Positions 36,600 to 45,764 of a DNA stretch of 64,000 nucleotides are shown here, piece by piece. A program made the position numbers and the translations under genes. The first letter of the stretch is position 1. Each line of letters opens with the position of its first letter. The DNA lies in assembly GCA_947502305.1 (NCBI GenBank), contig CANMZA010000001.1:744001-808000 (forward strand), given 5' to 3'. The stretch comes from an uncultured Erythrobacter sp. Lineage in GTDB: Bacteria > Pseudomonadota > Alphaproteobacteria > Sphingomonadales > Sphingomonadaceae. Below the pieces are notes generated by a model, which saw only the letters and a list, made by a program, of their open reading frames with translations, had not been told where the DNA came from and searched no databases.

Positions 36600-36675
36600 G
36601 GGGCCTTAGCTCAGCTGGGAGAGCGCAACACTGGCAGTGTTGAGGTCAGCGGTTCGATCCCGCTAGGCTCCACCA
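36600..36675 (+). tRNA. tRNA-Ala (anticodon GGC)
   Basis: 76 bases with encoded CCA. Acceptor GGGGCCT pairs with AGGCTCC (one G-T), D arm GCTC...GAGC, anticodon arm CAACA-CTGGCAG-TGTTG, variable AGGTC, T arm AGCGG-TTCGATC-CCGCT. The anticodon loop reads GGC at its centre, decoding GCC alanine codons, which suits a GC-rich genome. Transcribed toward ffh. Confidence 0.97.
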
Positions 36676-36780
36676 TCGACCCGGCTTTTCCGCCGGAGTG
36701 GGCTGCAAATTGCGGCCACCCCGACGAAAAATCCGAGCCGATGGATTAAGAGATAAAACAAGCCGGAGATGTTTCTCCGC

Positions 36781-36817
36781 AACGCTGGCCAACGAGGTTT
36801 CGTTCGCCGGCGTTTTT
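36781..36817 (+). terminator. Probable intrinsic terminator between tRNA-Ala and ffh
   Basis: AACGCTGGCCAACG pairs with CGTTCGCCGGCGTT with two internal mismatches around the loop AGGTTT, followed by five T. It lies about 105 bases after the tRNA and about 40 before the ffh start. Confidence 0.7.
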
Positions 36818-36859
36818 CGCGTTTATTCTGAGGCATGCCGCCTGAAGAGGAGTTGATCG

Positions 36860-38341
36860 ATGTTTGACAGTCTGTCTGACCGCCTTGGCGGGGTGTTCGA
36901 TCGCCTTAAGGGGCGCGGCGCGCTCAAGGAACAGGATGTCCGCGATGCGATGCGCGAAGTGCGCGTGGCTTTGTTGGAGGCGGATGTTGCACTGCCGGTG
37001 GCGCGGCGGTTTATTGACGCCGTTACAGAAAAAGCCGTTGGTTCTGAGGTTCTGCGATCGGTCACCCCCGGTCAGCAAGTGGTCAAGATTGTCCATGACG
37101 AACTCGTTTCCATGCTGTCGGGGGATGGCGAAGAAGGCGCGGTCGAAGGGCTGAACCTCGAAGCCAAGCCGCCGGTCGTTATCATGATGGTCGGTTTGCA
37201 AGGGTCTGGTAAGACCACGACGACCGCTAAACTCGGCAAATTGATCCGCGAAAAGCATGGCAAAAAAGCCATGATGGCCTCGCTCGATGTCAATCGCCCG
37301 GCTGCTCAAGAGCAGTTGGCGGTGCTGGGTGAGCAGGTGGAAATTGCCACCTTGCCGATTGTGGCGGGCCAGCAACCGGTCGATATTGCCCGGCGCGCGA
37401 TGGAATCGGCGCGGTTGCAGAATTTTGATGTGTTGCTGCTCGATACGGCGGGCCGTTTGCATGTCGATGAAGCCTTGATGGCCGAAATGAAGGCGGTTTC
37501 CGGCGTGTCGGCCCCGACCGAAGTGTTGTTGGTTGTCGACAGCCTGACAGGCCAAGACGCGGTGAACGTCGCGCAGAGCTTTAGCGGCGAAGTGCCGTTA
37601 ACCGGTGTGGTCCTAACGCGGATGGACGGTGATGCGCGCGGCGGCGCGGCGCTGTCGATGCGGGCTGTTACGGGCAAGCCGATCAAATTTGCCGGTACGG
37701 GCGAAAAACTCGACGCAATCGAAGTGTTCCGCCCCGGGTCGGTCGCGGACCGCATTCTCGGCATGGGCGATGTCGTCAGCCTGGTTGAGAAAGCCGCAGC
37801 GACGATCAAAGAAGACGAAGCGGCCAAGCTCGCTGAGAACTTTGAGAAGGGCAAATTCGATCTCAATGATCTGCGCATGCAGCTCAAACAGATGCAGAAT
37901 ATGGGCGGCCTCGGAATGCTGGCTGGTATGATGCCGGGCATGAAAAAAGCCAAAGCGGCGATGGCTGCATCGAGCATGGACGACAAAGTGCTCGTCCATA
38001 TGGATGCGATTATCGGTTCGATGACTGCCAAAGAACGCAGCAATCCCAATCTGATGAATGCCAAGCGTAAGAAGCGCGTGGCGGCGGGCAGCGGCACCGA
38101 TGTTCAATCGGTCAACAAATTGCTCAAGATGCATCAGGAAATGGGCCGCGCGATGAAGCAGCTGAAGAAGATGGGCGGGCTGAAGAGCCTTGCTGCCATG
38201 TTCGGTGCCGGCGGCGGCCCTGGTGGTGGTGGCGGCATGCCCCCCGGTATGGGCGGCATGCCCGGCCTTGGCGGGCCAGGCGGAATGGGCGGCGGAATGC
38301 CTCCCGGTCTCCCCGGTCTTGGCGGACCCAAGAAGAAATAA
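36860..38341 (+). CDS. ffh: Signal recognition particle protein Ffh (SRP54)
   Basis: 493 residues. GTPase that binds signal sequences and 4.5S RNA and delivers ribosomes to FtsY. NG domain: P-loop GLQGSGKTTT at 112-121, DTAGRLHVDE, TRMDGDARGG; then the Met-rich M domain (LRMQLKQMQNMGGLGMLAGMM, SNPNLMNAKRKKRVAAGSG). The C-terminus is a long Gly/Pro/Met-rich tail (about 55 residues). GAGGAG precedes the ATG. Leads the ffh-rpsP-rimM group. Confidence 0.97.
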   Translation: MFDSLSDRLGGVFDRLKGRGALKEQDVRDAMREVRVALLEADVALPVARRFIDAVTEKAVGSEVLRSVTPGQQVVKIVHDELVSMLSGDGEEGAVEGLNLEAKPPVVIMMVGLQGSGKTTTTAKLGKLIREKHGKKAMMASLDVNRPAAQEQLAVLGEQVEIATLPIVAGQQPVDIARRAMESARLQNFDVLLLDTAGRLHVDEALMAEMKAVSGVSAPTEVLLVVDSLTGQDAVNVAQSFSGEVPLTGVVLTRMDGDARGGAALSMRAVTGKPIKFAGTGEKLDAIEVFRPGSVADRILGMGDVVSLVEKAAATIKEDEAAKLAENFEKGKFDLNDLRMQLKQMQNMGGLGMLAGMMPGMKKAKAAMAASSMDDKVLVHMDAIIGSMTAKERSNPNLMNAKRKKRVAAGSGTDVQSVNKLLKMHQEMGRAMKQLKKMGGLKSLAAMFGAGGGPGGGGGMPPGMGGMPGLGGPGGMGGGMPPGLPGLGGPKKK

Positions 38342-38394
38342 ATTTACACGAAATAACGCAAATTCAGATATTTAAACTTGAAAGGTAATACCCA

Positions 38395-38895
38395 ATGGCA
38401 ATTTCACTCCGTCTGTCGCGTGGCGGCGCGAAGAAGCGTCCTTACTACCGCATCGTGGCCGCAGACAGCCGCGCACCGCGTGATGGTAAGTATCTGGAGC
38501 AAGTTGGCGTCTATAACCCGCTGCTCGCTAAAGATGACGAAAACCGCGTGAAGCTGATCGAAGACCGCATCCGTTACTGGCTCGGCGTTGGCGCTCAACC
38601 TTCTGACCGTGTTCTGCGTTTCCTCGACGCGGCTGGCATCTTGGAGCGCACCGCGCGCAACAATCCAAACAAAGCGAAGCCCGGCGAAAAAGCGACCGAG
38701 CGCGCTGAAGAGAAAGCTGAAAAGGCCAAGGAAGCTGAAGAAGCAGCAAAAGCTGCTGAAGAAGAAGCCAAGGCCGCAGCTGCTGCTCCTGCAGAAGAAG
38801 CTGCACCAGAAGCGCCTGCTGAAGAGCCTGCCGCTGAAGCGCCAGCAGAAGAAGCACCGGCCGCAGAAGCTGGTGAAGAAAAAGCCGAAGGTTAA
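38395..38895 (+). CDS. rpsP: 30S ribosomal protein S16, with long C-terminal extension
   Basis: 166 residues; the normal bS16 core occupies the first ~85 ([31 protein letters not shown]). The remaining ~80 are Ala/Glu/Lys repeats ending in alternating EEAPAEEP-type units, a disordered or helical extension seen in several alphaproteobacteria. The core is enough for 30S assembly. GAAAGG lies before the ATG. Confidence 0.95.
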   Translation: MAISLRLSRGGAKKRPYYRIVAADSRAPRDGKYLEQVGVYNPLLAKDDENRVKLIEDRIRYWLGVGAQPSDRVLRFLDAAGILERTARNNPNKAKPGEKATERAEEKAEKAKEAEEAAKAAEEEAKAAAAAPAEEAAPEAPAEEPAAEAPAEEAPAAEAGEEKAEG

Positions 38896-38952
38896 GCCCT
38901 TTATGCACCGCTGGCTTTGCAAGAAGGCAGAGCCAGCGGCGCGGCTATTATC

Positions 38953-39459
38953 ATGAGCGTAAACGAACCCATCACATTGGCCGCTGTCACTGGCGCGCAT
39001 GGCGTAAGCGGGGAAGTGCGGCTCAAATTGCTGGGGGAGGGCTTGGATGCTCTCCGCCAACATTCTGCGTTTAATGACGGCTCATTGACGCTAAAAAAAG
39101 TGCGATCCGACAATAAAGGCGGCGCGATTGCGCGCTTTGCTGAGGTTGAAGGGCGCAATGCCGCGGAAAAAATGCGCGGCACTGTCATCACCGTACCGCG
39201 CGCAGAATTGCCGCCTTTGGCAGAGGGTGAATATTATCACCGCGATCTCATCGGCTTGCTGGCGCAGACGGAATGCGGGGATGCGATTGGCCGTGTCACG
39301 GCGGTCGAAAATTTCGGCGCTAGTGACATTATCGAAATCACGCTTGACCCGGTTCCGGCCAAGGGGATGAAGACCCTGATGGTGCCGATGACCAAGCAAG
39401 CGGTGCTGAGCTGGGATACGAAGACACTTGTGATTGCGGCAGATTTCGCCGACCAATAG
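38953..39459 (+). CDS. rimM: 16S rRNA processing protein RimM
   Basis: 168 residues from ATG 38953 (MSVNEPITLAAVTGAHGVSGEVRLK); an upstream TTG is open but adds no conserved sequence. Assembly factor for the 30S head that binds S19. N-terminal RimM barrel followed by a PRC barrel containing YYHRDLIGL and DIIEITLD. Follows rpsP as in most bacteria; trmD, normally next, is displaced by four genes. Confidence 0.92.
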   Translation: MSVNEPITLAAVTGAHGVSGEVRLKLLGEGLDALRQHSAFNDGSLTLKKVRSDNKGGAIARFAEVEGRNAAEKMRGTVITVPRAELPPLAEGEYYHRDLIGLLAQTECGDAIGRVTAVENFGASDIIEITLDPVPAKGMKTLMVPMTKQAVLSWDTKTLVIAADFADQ

Positions 39460-39463
39460 CGCC

Positions 39464-40027
39464 ATGGGCGCCCCTGCGATCACCTCTGAGCTTTGGCAAC
39501 GCCTCGATGCGTATCAGCTCGGGCCGGATGCCGCCTCATTCTCTTTCGCCGCGCGATTGGCCCGCGGAAACCGCTGGAGCGAAGAGCACGCCGCTCTGGT
39601 GATCACCGAATACAAACGGTTCTGTTATCTCGCTGTGACCGCCGGGCATGAGGTCACCCCTTCTGACGCGGTGGATCAAGTCTGGCACCTGCACCTGACC
39701 TATAGCCGCGATTATTGGCAGACATTTTGCCCCGACATTTTGCGCGCCGAATTGCACCACGGCCCCACCAATGGCGGCACCGCGGAACGCTCGCGCTATT
39801 ATGATCAATATGCCGAAACATTGGCATCTTACGAAGCCGCCTTTGACGCATTGCCGCCGCCAGACATCTGGCCCGATGCACGGCGGCGGTTCGGGGTGGA
39901 TCCCAAGGGGCAGCGCGTTAATCCGCAAGACGTTATGATCCTGGATCGGCGTTTGGCGGTGCTCGGCGCGTTTGGATGGATCGCCTTGGGCATAGTGATT
40001 GCCGTTTTGATTGGAGTTTTGATCTGA
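39464..40027 (+). CDS. GRDP-like domain protein with C-terminal membrane helix
   Basis: 187 residues from ATG 39464, 4 bases after rimM. Conserved AVDQVWHLHLTYSRDYWQTFC is the core of glycine-rich-domain-containing protein-like (GRDP-like) families, with H-x-H and Trp residues in place. The C-terminus is one hydrophobic helix (AFGWIALGIVIAVLIGVLI) followed directly by the stop, so it is probably tail-anchored. Its TGA overlaps the next ATG (TGATG), linking it to the TIGR04222 gene. Function unknown. Confidence 0.78.
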   Translation: MGAPAITSELWQRLDAYQLGPDAASFSFAARLARGNRWSEEHAALVITEYKRFCYLAVTAGHEVTPSDAVDQVWHLHLTYSRDYWQTFCPDILRAELHHGPTNGGTAERSRYYDQYAETLASYEAAFDALPPPDIWPDARRRFGVDPKGQRVNPQDVMILDRRLAVLGAFGWIALGIVIAVLIGVLI

Positions 40028-40857
40028 TGGAATTCTTTGGGTCCTATGCCGGGGCGGATTTCCTGCTGTTTTATGCGCTGATGTTGGCGACATGCGTGAT
40101 TGCGGGGCTGTGGATTCCGGCGAATTTGCGCCCGGTGGGGCGCCGCGGCGAGGCGAACGCTGCCGAGGAATTGGCGGTGCTTTCCGGCGGGAAAGACCGG
40201 CATGCCAATGTGGTGACCGCCGATTTGGTCGCGCGCGGCGCGTTGGTGCCGGGAAAAGCAGGGCAGCTTAAGGTCGCGCAGCCGGACGCGAAAACAGGTT
40301 CCGCAGGGCGCACATTGCTGCGCAAAACCGGCGAATTTGGGCCAGGCGAAATTTCTGAAAGCACCGCTGGTGATGCCGCAGTCATTGAAAGCCGGTTGAT
40401 CAGCGCAGGATTGCTGATGAATGCGGGAGAGCGCACGAAGCTGCGCTGGCTGTCGGCGGCGCCTTACGCGGCGTTGCTGGCGATTGGACTGTACCGCCAG
40501 CAAGCGGGATCAGCAGCGGGCGAGGCGACCGGGTTGCTGGTGGTTATGATGGTGATCACGGCGGTCTGCGCGCTTATCCGTTTGTTCAAATCCAATCCGC
40601 GCACAGTGTCCGGCAACGAAGCGCTGAGGGTTGCAGAAGCAAATGCCGCGCGAATGCGCATCGCGCCAACAGTGAACGAGGCGGGCTATGCAGTGGCGCT
40701 GTTCGGCACGGCGGTTTTGGTCGGCACGCCGTGGGAACCTGTTCACGCAATGCGGCAATCGGGCGACGGTGCTGGCGGCTATGCCGGTGATCACTCTGAC
40801 GGCGGTGATGGCGGCGGTGGCTGCGGAGGGGGCGGCTGCGGCGGTTGCGGCGGATAG
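40027..40857 (+). CDS. TIGR04222-domain membrane protein with Gly/Cys-rich tail
   Basis: 276 residues. An N-terminal helix (FLLFYALMLATCVIAGLWIP), a cytoplasmic winged-helix-like region (TADLVARGALVPGKAGQLKV), then two more helices (about 155-190) and a C-terminal tail of GDGGGGCGGGGCGGCGG type with four cysteines. This architecture defines the TIGR04222 family, often beside the GRDP-like protein as here. No biochemical role is known; the Gly/Cys tail suggests metal or thiol chemistry, as inference. Confidence 0.8.
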   Translation: MEFFGSYAGADFLLFYALMLATCVIAGLWIPANLRPVGRRGEANAAEELAVLSGGKDRHANVVTADLVARGALVPGKAGQLKVAQPDAKTGSAGRTLLRKTGEFGPGEISESTAGDAAVIESRLISAGLLMNAGERTKLRWLSAAPYAALLAIGLYRQQAGSAAGEATGLLVVMMVITAVCALIRLFKSNPRTVSGNEALRVAEANAARMRIAPTVNEAGYAVALFGTAVLVGTPWEPVHAMRQSGDGAGGYAGDHSDGGDGGGGCGGGGCGGCGG

Positions 40858-40879
40858 GGCGCGCGGTTAGAGGGCCGGT

Positions 40880-41833
40880 ATGACCAAACTCAACGTAGCA
40901 ATCTGCCAAGCCGCCCCAATCCCGCTCGATTTTACCGGCGGCATCGAAAAAGCGACACGTCTGGCGCGTGACGCCATTGAAGGCGGCGCGAAATTTGTAG
41001 CGTTTGGAGAGACGTTTTTGGGCGGCTACCCGCTGTGGCTGGATGAGGCACCGGGCGCGGCCTTGTGGGATCATCCCGGCTCCAAGGCGCTGCATGCGAT
41101 CATGCTGGAACAGGCGATTGTTCCGAATGACGAGCGGCTGCTGCCCTTGCAGGAATTGTGCGATCAAAGCGGCGCGCTGATCTCACTGGGCGCGCATGAG
41201 CGTGTGCGGCAGAGCCTTTACAACAACCAATTGTTGTTTCGTCCCGGTGAAGCGCCTTTGGACCACCGCAAATTGGTGCCGACGCATGGCGAGCGGCTGA
41301 TTTGGATGCGCGGTGATGGATCGACCATCGGCGTGCATCAGGCGGAATGGGGCAAAGCGGGCAATCTGATCTGCTGGGAACACTGGATGCCGCTGGCGCG
41401 CGCAGCGATGCACAATCTGGGCGAGGCGGTGCATGTCGCCGCATGGCCGACCGTGCGCGAAGAATATGCGCTCGCCTCGCGGCATTACGCGATGGAGGGC
41501 CGGTGTTTTGTGCTGGCGGCGGGGTTGGTGCAGCACCGCGATGACCTGTTTGACGGGTTGGAGCGGGTTGGCGGCTCATCGGAGGCGCTGGAATTGTTCA
41601 ACGCGATTGAAAGCGAGGAGCTGAACCGAGGTGGATCAATGATCATCGCCCCTGATGCGCGGGTGATCGCGCAGGCGGGCGAGGGCGAAGAGATTTTGCA
41701 CGCCGAACTGGACCTGAGCGAGATCGGCAGCGGGTTGGCGAGCCTCGACTCAGACGGCCACTATTCGCGGCCTGACGTGTTTGAGCTTAATGTGGATACG
41801 CGCGCTAAGGATGGGGTGAAATGGACTGGCTGA
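40880..41833 (+). CDS. Nitrilase (carbon-nitrogen hydrolase superfamily)
   Basis: 317 residues. The catalytic triad E44 (GETFLGG), K131 (HRKLVPTHGER) and C165 (NLICWEHW) is complete, and CWEH matches true aliphatic/aromatic nitrilases, which turn nitriles into acids and ammonia. Length and C-terminal DxxGHYSRPDVF motif also fit. The stop is inside the start of the next gene (13-base overlap). It lies within the interrupted rimM-trmD interval. Confidence 0.92.
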   Translation: MTKLNVAICQAAPIPLDFTGGIEKATRLARDAIEGGAKFVAFGETFLGGYPLWLDEAPGAALWDHPGSKALHAIMLEQAIVPNDERLLPLQELCDQSGALISLGAHERVRQSLYNNQLLFRPGEAPLDHRKLVPTHGERLIWMRGDGSTIGVHQAEWGKAGNLICWEHWMPLARAAMHNLGEAVHVAAWPTVREEYALASRHYAMEGRCFVLAAGLVQHRDDLFDGLERVGGSSEALELFNAIESEELNRGGSMIIAPDARVIAQAGEGEEILHAELDLSEIGSGLASLDSDGHYSRPDVFELNVDTRAKDGVKWTG

Positions 41834-42249
41834 TCATCGGCATGGTCGGCTCTACGCCGGTTGTTATTGAAGTTGACGGCTCTGCGCCCGGTACAATGCC
41901 ACGATGGCTTGGTCTATTCGTCATTTGTGTGCCTAGTGCGCTAATTGCTTGGGGATTTACAGTTTTACTCAATCGTTTGTTCGGGGGGTTAAGTTGGCTT
42001 GTTAAGTTATTTATCGTATCGCCAATTCCCCTATTGGTTTTCTTAATATTCATGGTGTCGATCTCTATGCTCGCAAGTGGCAGAGGGGTGGGAGAGACTA
42101 TTTCTATAATGTTCCCACTTCCGATTGCGGGGCAAGTCACTTTGCTTGCTACATTTCTGACGGGTGCGCTGGTCTCGACGTTAGTCACACTGCGTTTCGA
42201 GCGTAAGGCATCGCGCACCGAGAAAACACGGCTAGACACTTTCAAATGA
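41821..42249 (+). CDS. Membrane protein of unknown function, AT-richer than neighbours
   Basis: 142 residues with about four hydrophobic segments ([41 protein letters not shown], others) and a basic C-terminus. Starts inside the nitrilase gene and its TGA overlaps the trmD ATG (ATGA). Counting 41941-42060 gives 46 G+C of 120, far below the surrounding genes, which suggests recent acquisition or weak constraint. No family recognised. Confidence 0.65.
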   Translation: MDWLIIGMVGSTPVVIEVDGSAPGTMPRWLGLFVICVPSALIAWGFTVLLNRLFGGLSWLVKLFIVSPIPLLVFLIFMVSISMLASGRGVGETISIMFPLPIAGQVTLLATFLTGALVSTLVTLRFERKASRTEKTRLDTFK

Positions 42250-42995
42250 CCTTCGCCGCCCAAATCCTCACCCTCTATCCAGAGATGTTTCCCGGCTCGC
42301 TCGGTCAATCGCTCGCGGGCAAGGCGCTCGAACGGGGCGATTGGACGTGCGACACCGTGCAAATGCGCGATTTCGCCACTGACCGGCACCGCAGCGTCGA
42401 TGACACGCCAGCTGGTGGCGGCTCTGGCATGGTGCTCAAAGCAGACATCCTCGGCAAGGCCGTCGATCATGCCATCCACCGCCAGCCTGACGCGCCGATC
42501 CTCGCCATGACCCCGCGCGGGAAACCGATCACTCAGGACCGTATAAGAGAGATCGCCAGCGGCCCCGGTGTCACGTTTTTATGCGGTCGCTTTGAGGGCT
42601 TTGATGAGCGTATTTTCGAGGCGCGGCCCCAGATAGAGCAGGTCAGCCTTGCCGATATCGTTTTGTCGGGCGGAGAAACGGCGGCGATTGCCATACTCGA
42701 TGCTTGCATTCGGCTGCTTCCCGGCGTAATGGGCGCGGCTTATTCGGGTACTGAAGAGTCGTTTGAGGACGGTCTTTTGGAATACCCGCAATACACCCGG
42801 CCCCAGGAATGGGAAGGGCGCACGATCCCTGAAGTGCTGCGATCGGGGGATCATGCGAAGATCGCTGCTTGGCGTAAAGCTACGGCGGAGGATCACACTC
42901 GGTTACGCAGGCCGGATCTATGGGAACGCTATTCTGGCGCTCCGGTCCAGTCTGCCTCTGGCGCGCGGCGAAAAAATAAGGAACCGGACCAGTGA
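42246..42995 (+). CDS. trmD: tRNA (guanine37-N1)-methyltransferase
   Basis: 249 residues. Methylates G37 next to the anticodon to prevent +1 frameshifting; SPOUT trefoil-knot enzyme. [29 protein letters not shown] and [15 protein letters not shown] (knot) are all present. Its TGA overlaps the GTG of rplS, the usual coupling. Full length. Confidence 0.96.
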   Translation: MTFAAQILTLYPEMFPGSLGQSLAGKALERGDWTCDTVQMRDFATDRHRSVDDTPAGGGSGMVLKADILGKAVDHAIHRQPDAPILAMTPRGKPITQDRIREIASGPGVTFLCGRFEGFDERIFEARPQIEQVSLADIVLSGGETAAIAILDACIRLLPGVMGAAYSGTEESFEDGLLEYPQYTRPQEWEGRTIPEVLRSGDHAKIAAWRKATAEDHTRLRRPDLWERYSGAPVQSASGARRKNKEPDQ

Positions 42996-43360
42996 ACCTG
43001 ATCCAGCAAATCGAAGCCGAGGAAATTTCCAAGGCTGCCAAGAATATTCCTGACTTTCAGGCGGGCGACACAGTGCGCGTCGGTGTGAAGGTTATTGAAG
43101 GCTCACGCGAGCGTATTCAGAACTTTGAAGGCGTTGTGATTGCGCGCTCTAACCGCAGCATCAACAGTAACTTCACTGTGCGCAAAATGAGCTTTGGCGA
43201 AGGTGTGGAACGTGTGTTCCCGCTCTACGCACCAATCGTCGACAGCATCACCGTGGTCCGCCGCGGTGTCGTGCGCCGTGCGAAGCTTTACTATCTGCGT
43301 GGCCGCACCGGTAAACGTGCGCGTATCGCTGAACGCCGTGAGAACGCTCCTAAGAGCTGA
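42992..43360 (+). CDS. rplS: 50S ribosomal protein L19
   Basis: 122 residues from GTG 42992 that overlaps the trmD stop (GTGA). bL19 core: [37 protein letters not shown] and the basic C-terminus [15 protein letters not shown]. Located at the 30S-50S interface. Ends the ffh-rpsP-rimM-trmD-rplS group and is followed by an intrinsic terminator. Confidence 0.97.
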   Translation: MNLIQQIEAEEISKAAKNIPDFQAGDTVRVGVKVIEGSRERIQNFEGVVIARSNRSINSNFTVRKMSFGEGVERVFPLYAPIVDSITVVRRGVVRRAKLYYLRGRTGKRARIAERRENAPKS

Positions 43361-43397
43361 AGCCCACTGGGCTGAATTCTCGCATCATGCGACATTC

Positions 43398-43430
43398 AAA
43401 AGGGCGGCCCCGCATGGTGCCGCCCTTTTT
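43398..43430 (+). terminator. Intrinsic terminator after rplS
   Basis: AAAAGGGCGGC pairs with GCCGCCCTTTTT (7 strong pairs plus two inner C-G pairs) with loop GCAT and a five-T run, 38 bases after the rplS stop. Confidence 0.9.
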
Positions 43431-43517
43431 CGTGTGCGGTTTCTCGGTGCCTCTTGCCAAGGCGGGCGGCGATTGCGAGGGATATGTCAACCAAGTCACG
43501 AAGGGGCCTTCCTTGAA

Positions 43518-45764
43518 ATGCGCTTACCTATCCTTGCCGCCGCTGCGGCCACAGCCGCCGTTTTCCTGCCAAACATTGCATTGGCAGATGCGCATATGAC
43601 CGAAGCCTCGCCAGAGCTGACTTTTGAGCGCGTTTTCGCCTCGCCCAGCCTAAATGGCCCGGCGCCGCGTCAGGCGAAATTCTCGCCTGATGGGCGGTAT
43701 CTCACGCTGCTGCGCAACCGCGAGGATGACCGGGAGCGGTATGATCTGTGGGGCTTTGATCTCACCACCAGCCAATGGCGGATGCTCGTCGATAGCGAGG
43801 CGATTGGTTCGGGCAGAGAGCTGTCCGAAGATGAAAAGATGCAGCGTGAACGCGCGCGCGTTGGGGGTCTGTCGGGGATTATCTCCTACCAATGGGCCAG
43901 CGATGCCTCGGGCGTGTTGGTGCCAATTGATGGCGATCTGTATTTTGCCCGTATCTCCGACGATGGGGACGATACGGTCACCCGTTTGACCGATACCGAG
44001 GAAAGCGAGCTAAACCCGGCTTTGTCCAACAGCTCGGCCTATGTTTCGTTTGTGCGAGACCGGCAATTGTGGGTTGGTGCAGTTGGCGAAGAGGCCGCGC
44101 CGATCACTCCGAAAGAGGCGGGCACGATCCGCTGGGGCGAGGCGGAATTTGTCGCGCAGGAGGAAATGGGCCGCCTGACCGGATATTGGTGGGCACCTGA
44201 TGACAGCCGTTTGGTGGTGCAGCGCACCGATGAAAGCCCCGTCGGCATCGTCACCCGCGCGGCCATCGGAGCGACCGGCACGAAGGTGTTCGACCAACGT
44301 TACCCGGTTGCGGGCAGCGACAATGCGATTGTTGAGCTTTACGTGATGGACCCCGATGGCGGCAATCAAGTGAAGGTCGATATCGGCGAAGAGACCGACA
44401 TTTACATTGCCCGCGTCGACTGGGCCCCGGATGGCGCTTTATATGTTCAGCGGCAAAACCGTCAGCAAACCGTGCTCGACATGCTGAAGGTCGATCCAGC
44501 CACAGGTGCAAGCGAAGTGTGGTTCACTGAGACCGCCGCACGCGAAGAATATTGGATCAACCTGTCCGACAATTACCGGTTCTTAGAAGATGGCAACCTG
44601 CTTTGGTGGTCAGAGCGCGATGGCTTTGGTAATTTCTACCGTTTCGACGGCGCGCAATGGAGCCAGCTTACCAGCTTAAACGAACCGGCATCCTCGCTGG
44701 TTGGGGTCAATGAAGACGACAATCAATTCTTCTACCGCGCCGCAGAAGGTGTTTTGACGCAGCAAGTTTACGGTGCGAGCCTGTCGGGCAATGCCGGATC
44801 GCAGCGTATCACCGACCCGGATTACACCAACACCGCCAGCATGGATCCACTTGGCCGGATGCTGCTGATCAGCCGCTCTGCCTCCGATCAACCCACGCAA
44901 AGCTATCTCGCCACGCGCACAGGGCAACGGATCACGTGGGTGGAGGAGAATGCGCTGTCGGAGGACCATCCCTACACGCCCTATCTGCTCAGCCACACAA
45001 TGCCGGAATTTGGCACGATAGAGGCAGAGGATGGGACGCCGCTGCATTATATGATGCTGAAACCTGATATGGAGCCGGGCAAGCAATATCCGGTTTTCTA
45101 TCACCATTACTCAGGGCCGGGCCCGCAAATCGTCGACCGGGGCTGGGACGGCGCTTTGGCGCAGGCGGTGGTGGATCGCGGGTACATCTGGTTCGCGCTC
45201 GACAATCGCGGCACGGCCAATCGCGGCGTTGATTTTGAGCAACCGATCTACCGCGCGATGGGCGGCGTCGAAGTGGATGATCAGCGCAAGGGCGCCGAAT
45301 TCTTGGCGACGCTCGGGTTTGTCGATGCGGACAAGATTGCGATTTATGGCTGGTCTTACGGTGGATATATGACGCTGAAGCAGCTGGAGGCTGATCCCGG
45401 GCTTTATGCGGCGGGCATTTCGGGCGCGCCGGTTACCCGGTGGGAGCTTTATGACACCCATTATACCGAACGTTTCATGGGTGACCCGCGCGAGGTTCCA
45501 GAGGCTTACGAAACCGCCAGCGCCATTCCTGAGGCGACCAAGATTGCCGATCCGCTGCTGCTGATCCACGGCATGGCGGATGACAATGTGGTGTTCGAAA
45601 ACTCGTCAGAACTGATCAGTGTTCTGCAAGAGAACAACGTGCCGTTCGAAATGATGCTGTATCCCGGATACACGCACCGCGTCGGGGGCGAGAATATCAG
45701 CCCGCATATGTGGAACAGCATTTTCCGCTTCCTTGAGGCGCATGGGGTCACGCCGCCGGAATGA
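43518..45764 (+). CDS. Exported S9-family peptidase (dipeptidyl peptidase IV-like)
   Basis: 748 residues from ATG 43518, the first start that gives a signal peptide (MRLPILAAAAATAAVFLPNI...ADA). An N-terminal beta-propeller (DPPIV_N, WAPDDSRLVVQRTDES) precedes an alpha/beta-hydrolase domain with nucleophile S613 in GWSYGGYM, the Asp in MADDNVVF and the His in GYTHR. Removes X-Pro or similar dipeptides from peptides in the periplasm. Preceded by a terminator, so it has its own promoter, and convergent with the next gene. Confidence 0.92.
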   Translation: MRLPILAAAAATAAVFLPNIALADAHMTEASPELTFERVFASPSLNGPAPRQAKFSPDGRYLTLLRNREDDRERYDLWGFDLTTSQWRMLVDSEAIGSGRELSEDEKMQRERARVGGLSGIISYQWASDASGVLVPIDGDLYFARISDDGDDTVTRLTDTEESELNPALSNSSAYVSFVRDRQLWVGAVGEEAAPITPKEAGTIRWGEAEFVAQEEMGRLTGYWWAPDDSRLVVQRTDESPVGIVTRAAIGATGTKVFDQRYPVAGSDNAIVELYVMDPDGGNQVKVDIGEETDIYIARVDWAPDGALYVQRQNRQQTVLDMLKVDPATGASEVWFTETAAREEYWINLSDNYRFLEDGNLLWWSERDGFGNFYRFDGAQWSQLTSLNEPASSLVGVNEDDNQFFYRAAEGVLTQQVYGASLSGNAGSQRITDPDYTNTASMDPLGRMLLISRSASDQPTQSYLATRTGQRITWVEENALSEDHPYTPYLLSHTMPEFGTIEAEDGTPLHYMMLKPDMEPGKQYPVFYHHYSGPGPQIVDRGWDGALAQAVVDRGYIWFALDNRGTANRGVDFEQPIYRAMGGVEVDDQRKGAEFLATLGFVDADKIAIYGWSYGGYMTLKQLEADPGLYAAGISGAPVTRWELYDTHYTERFMGDPREVPEAYETASAIPEATKIADPLLLIHGMADDNVVFENSSELISVLQENNVPFEMMLYPGYTHRVGGENISPHMWNSIFRFLEAHGVTPPE

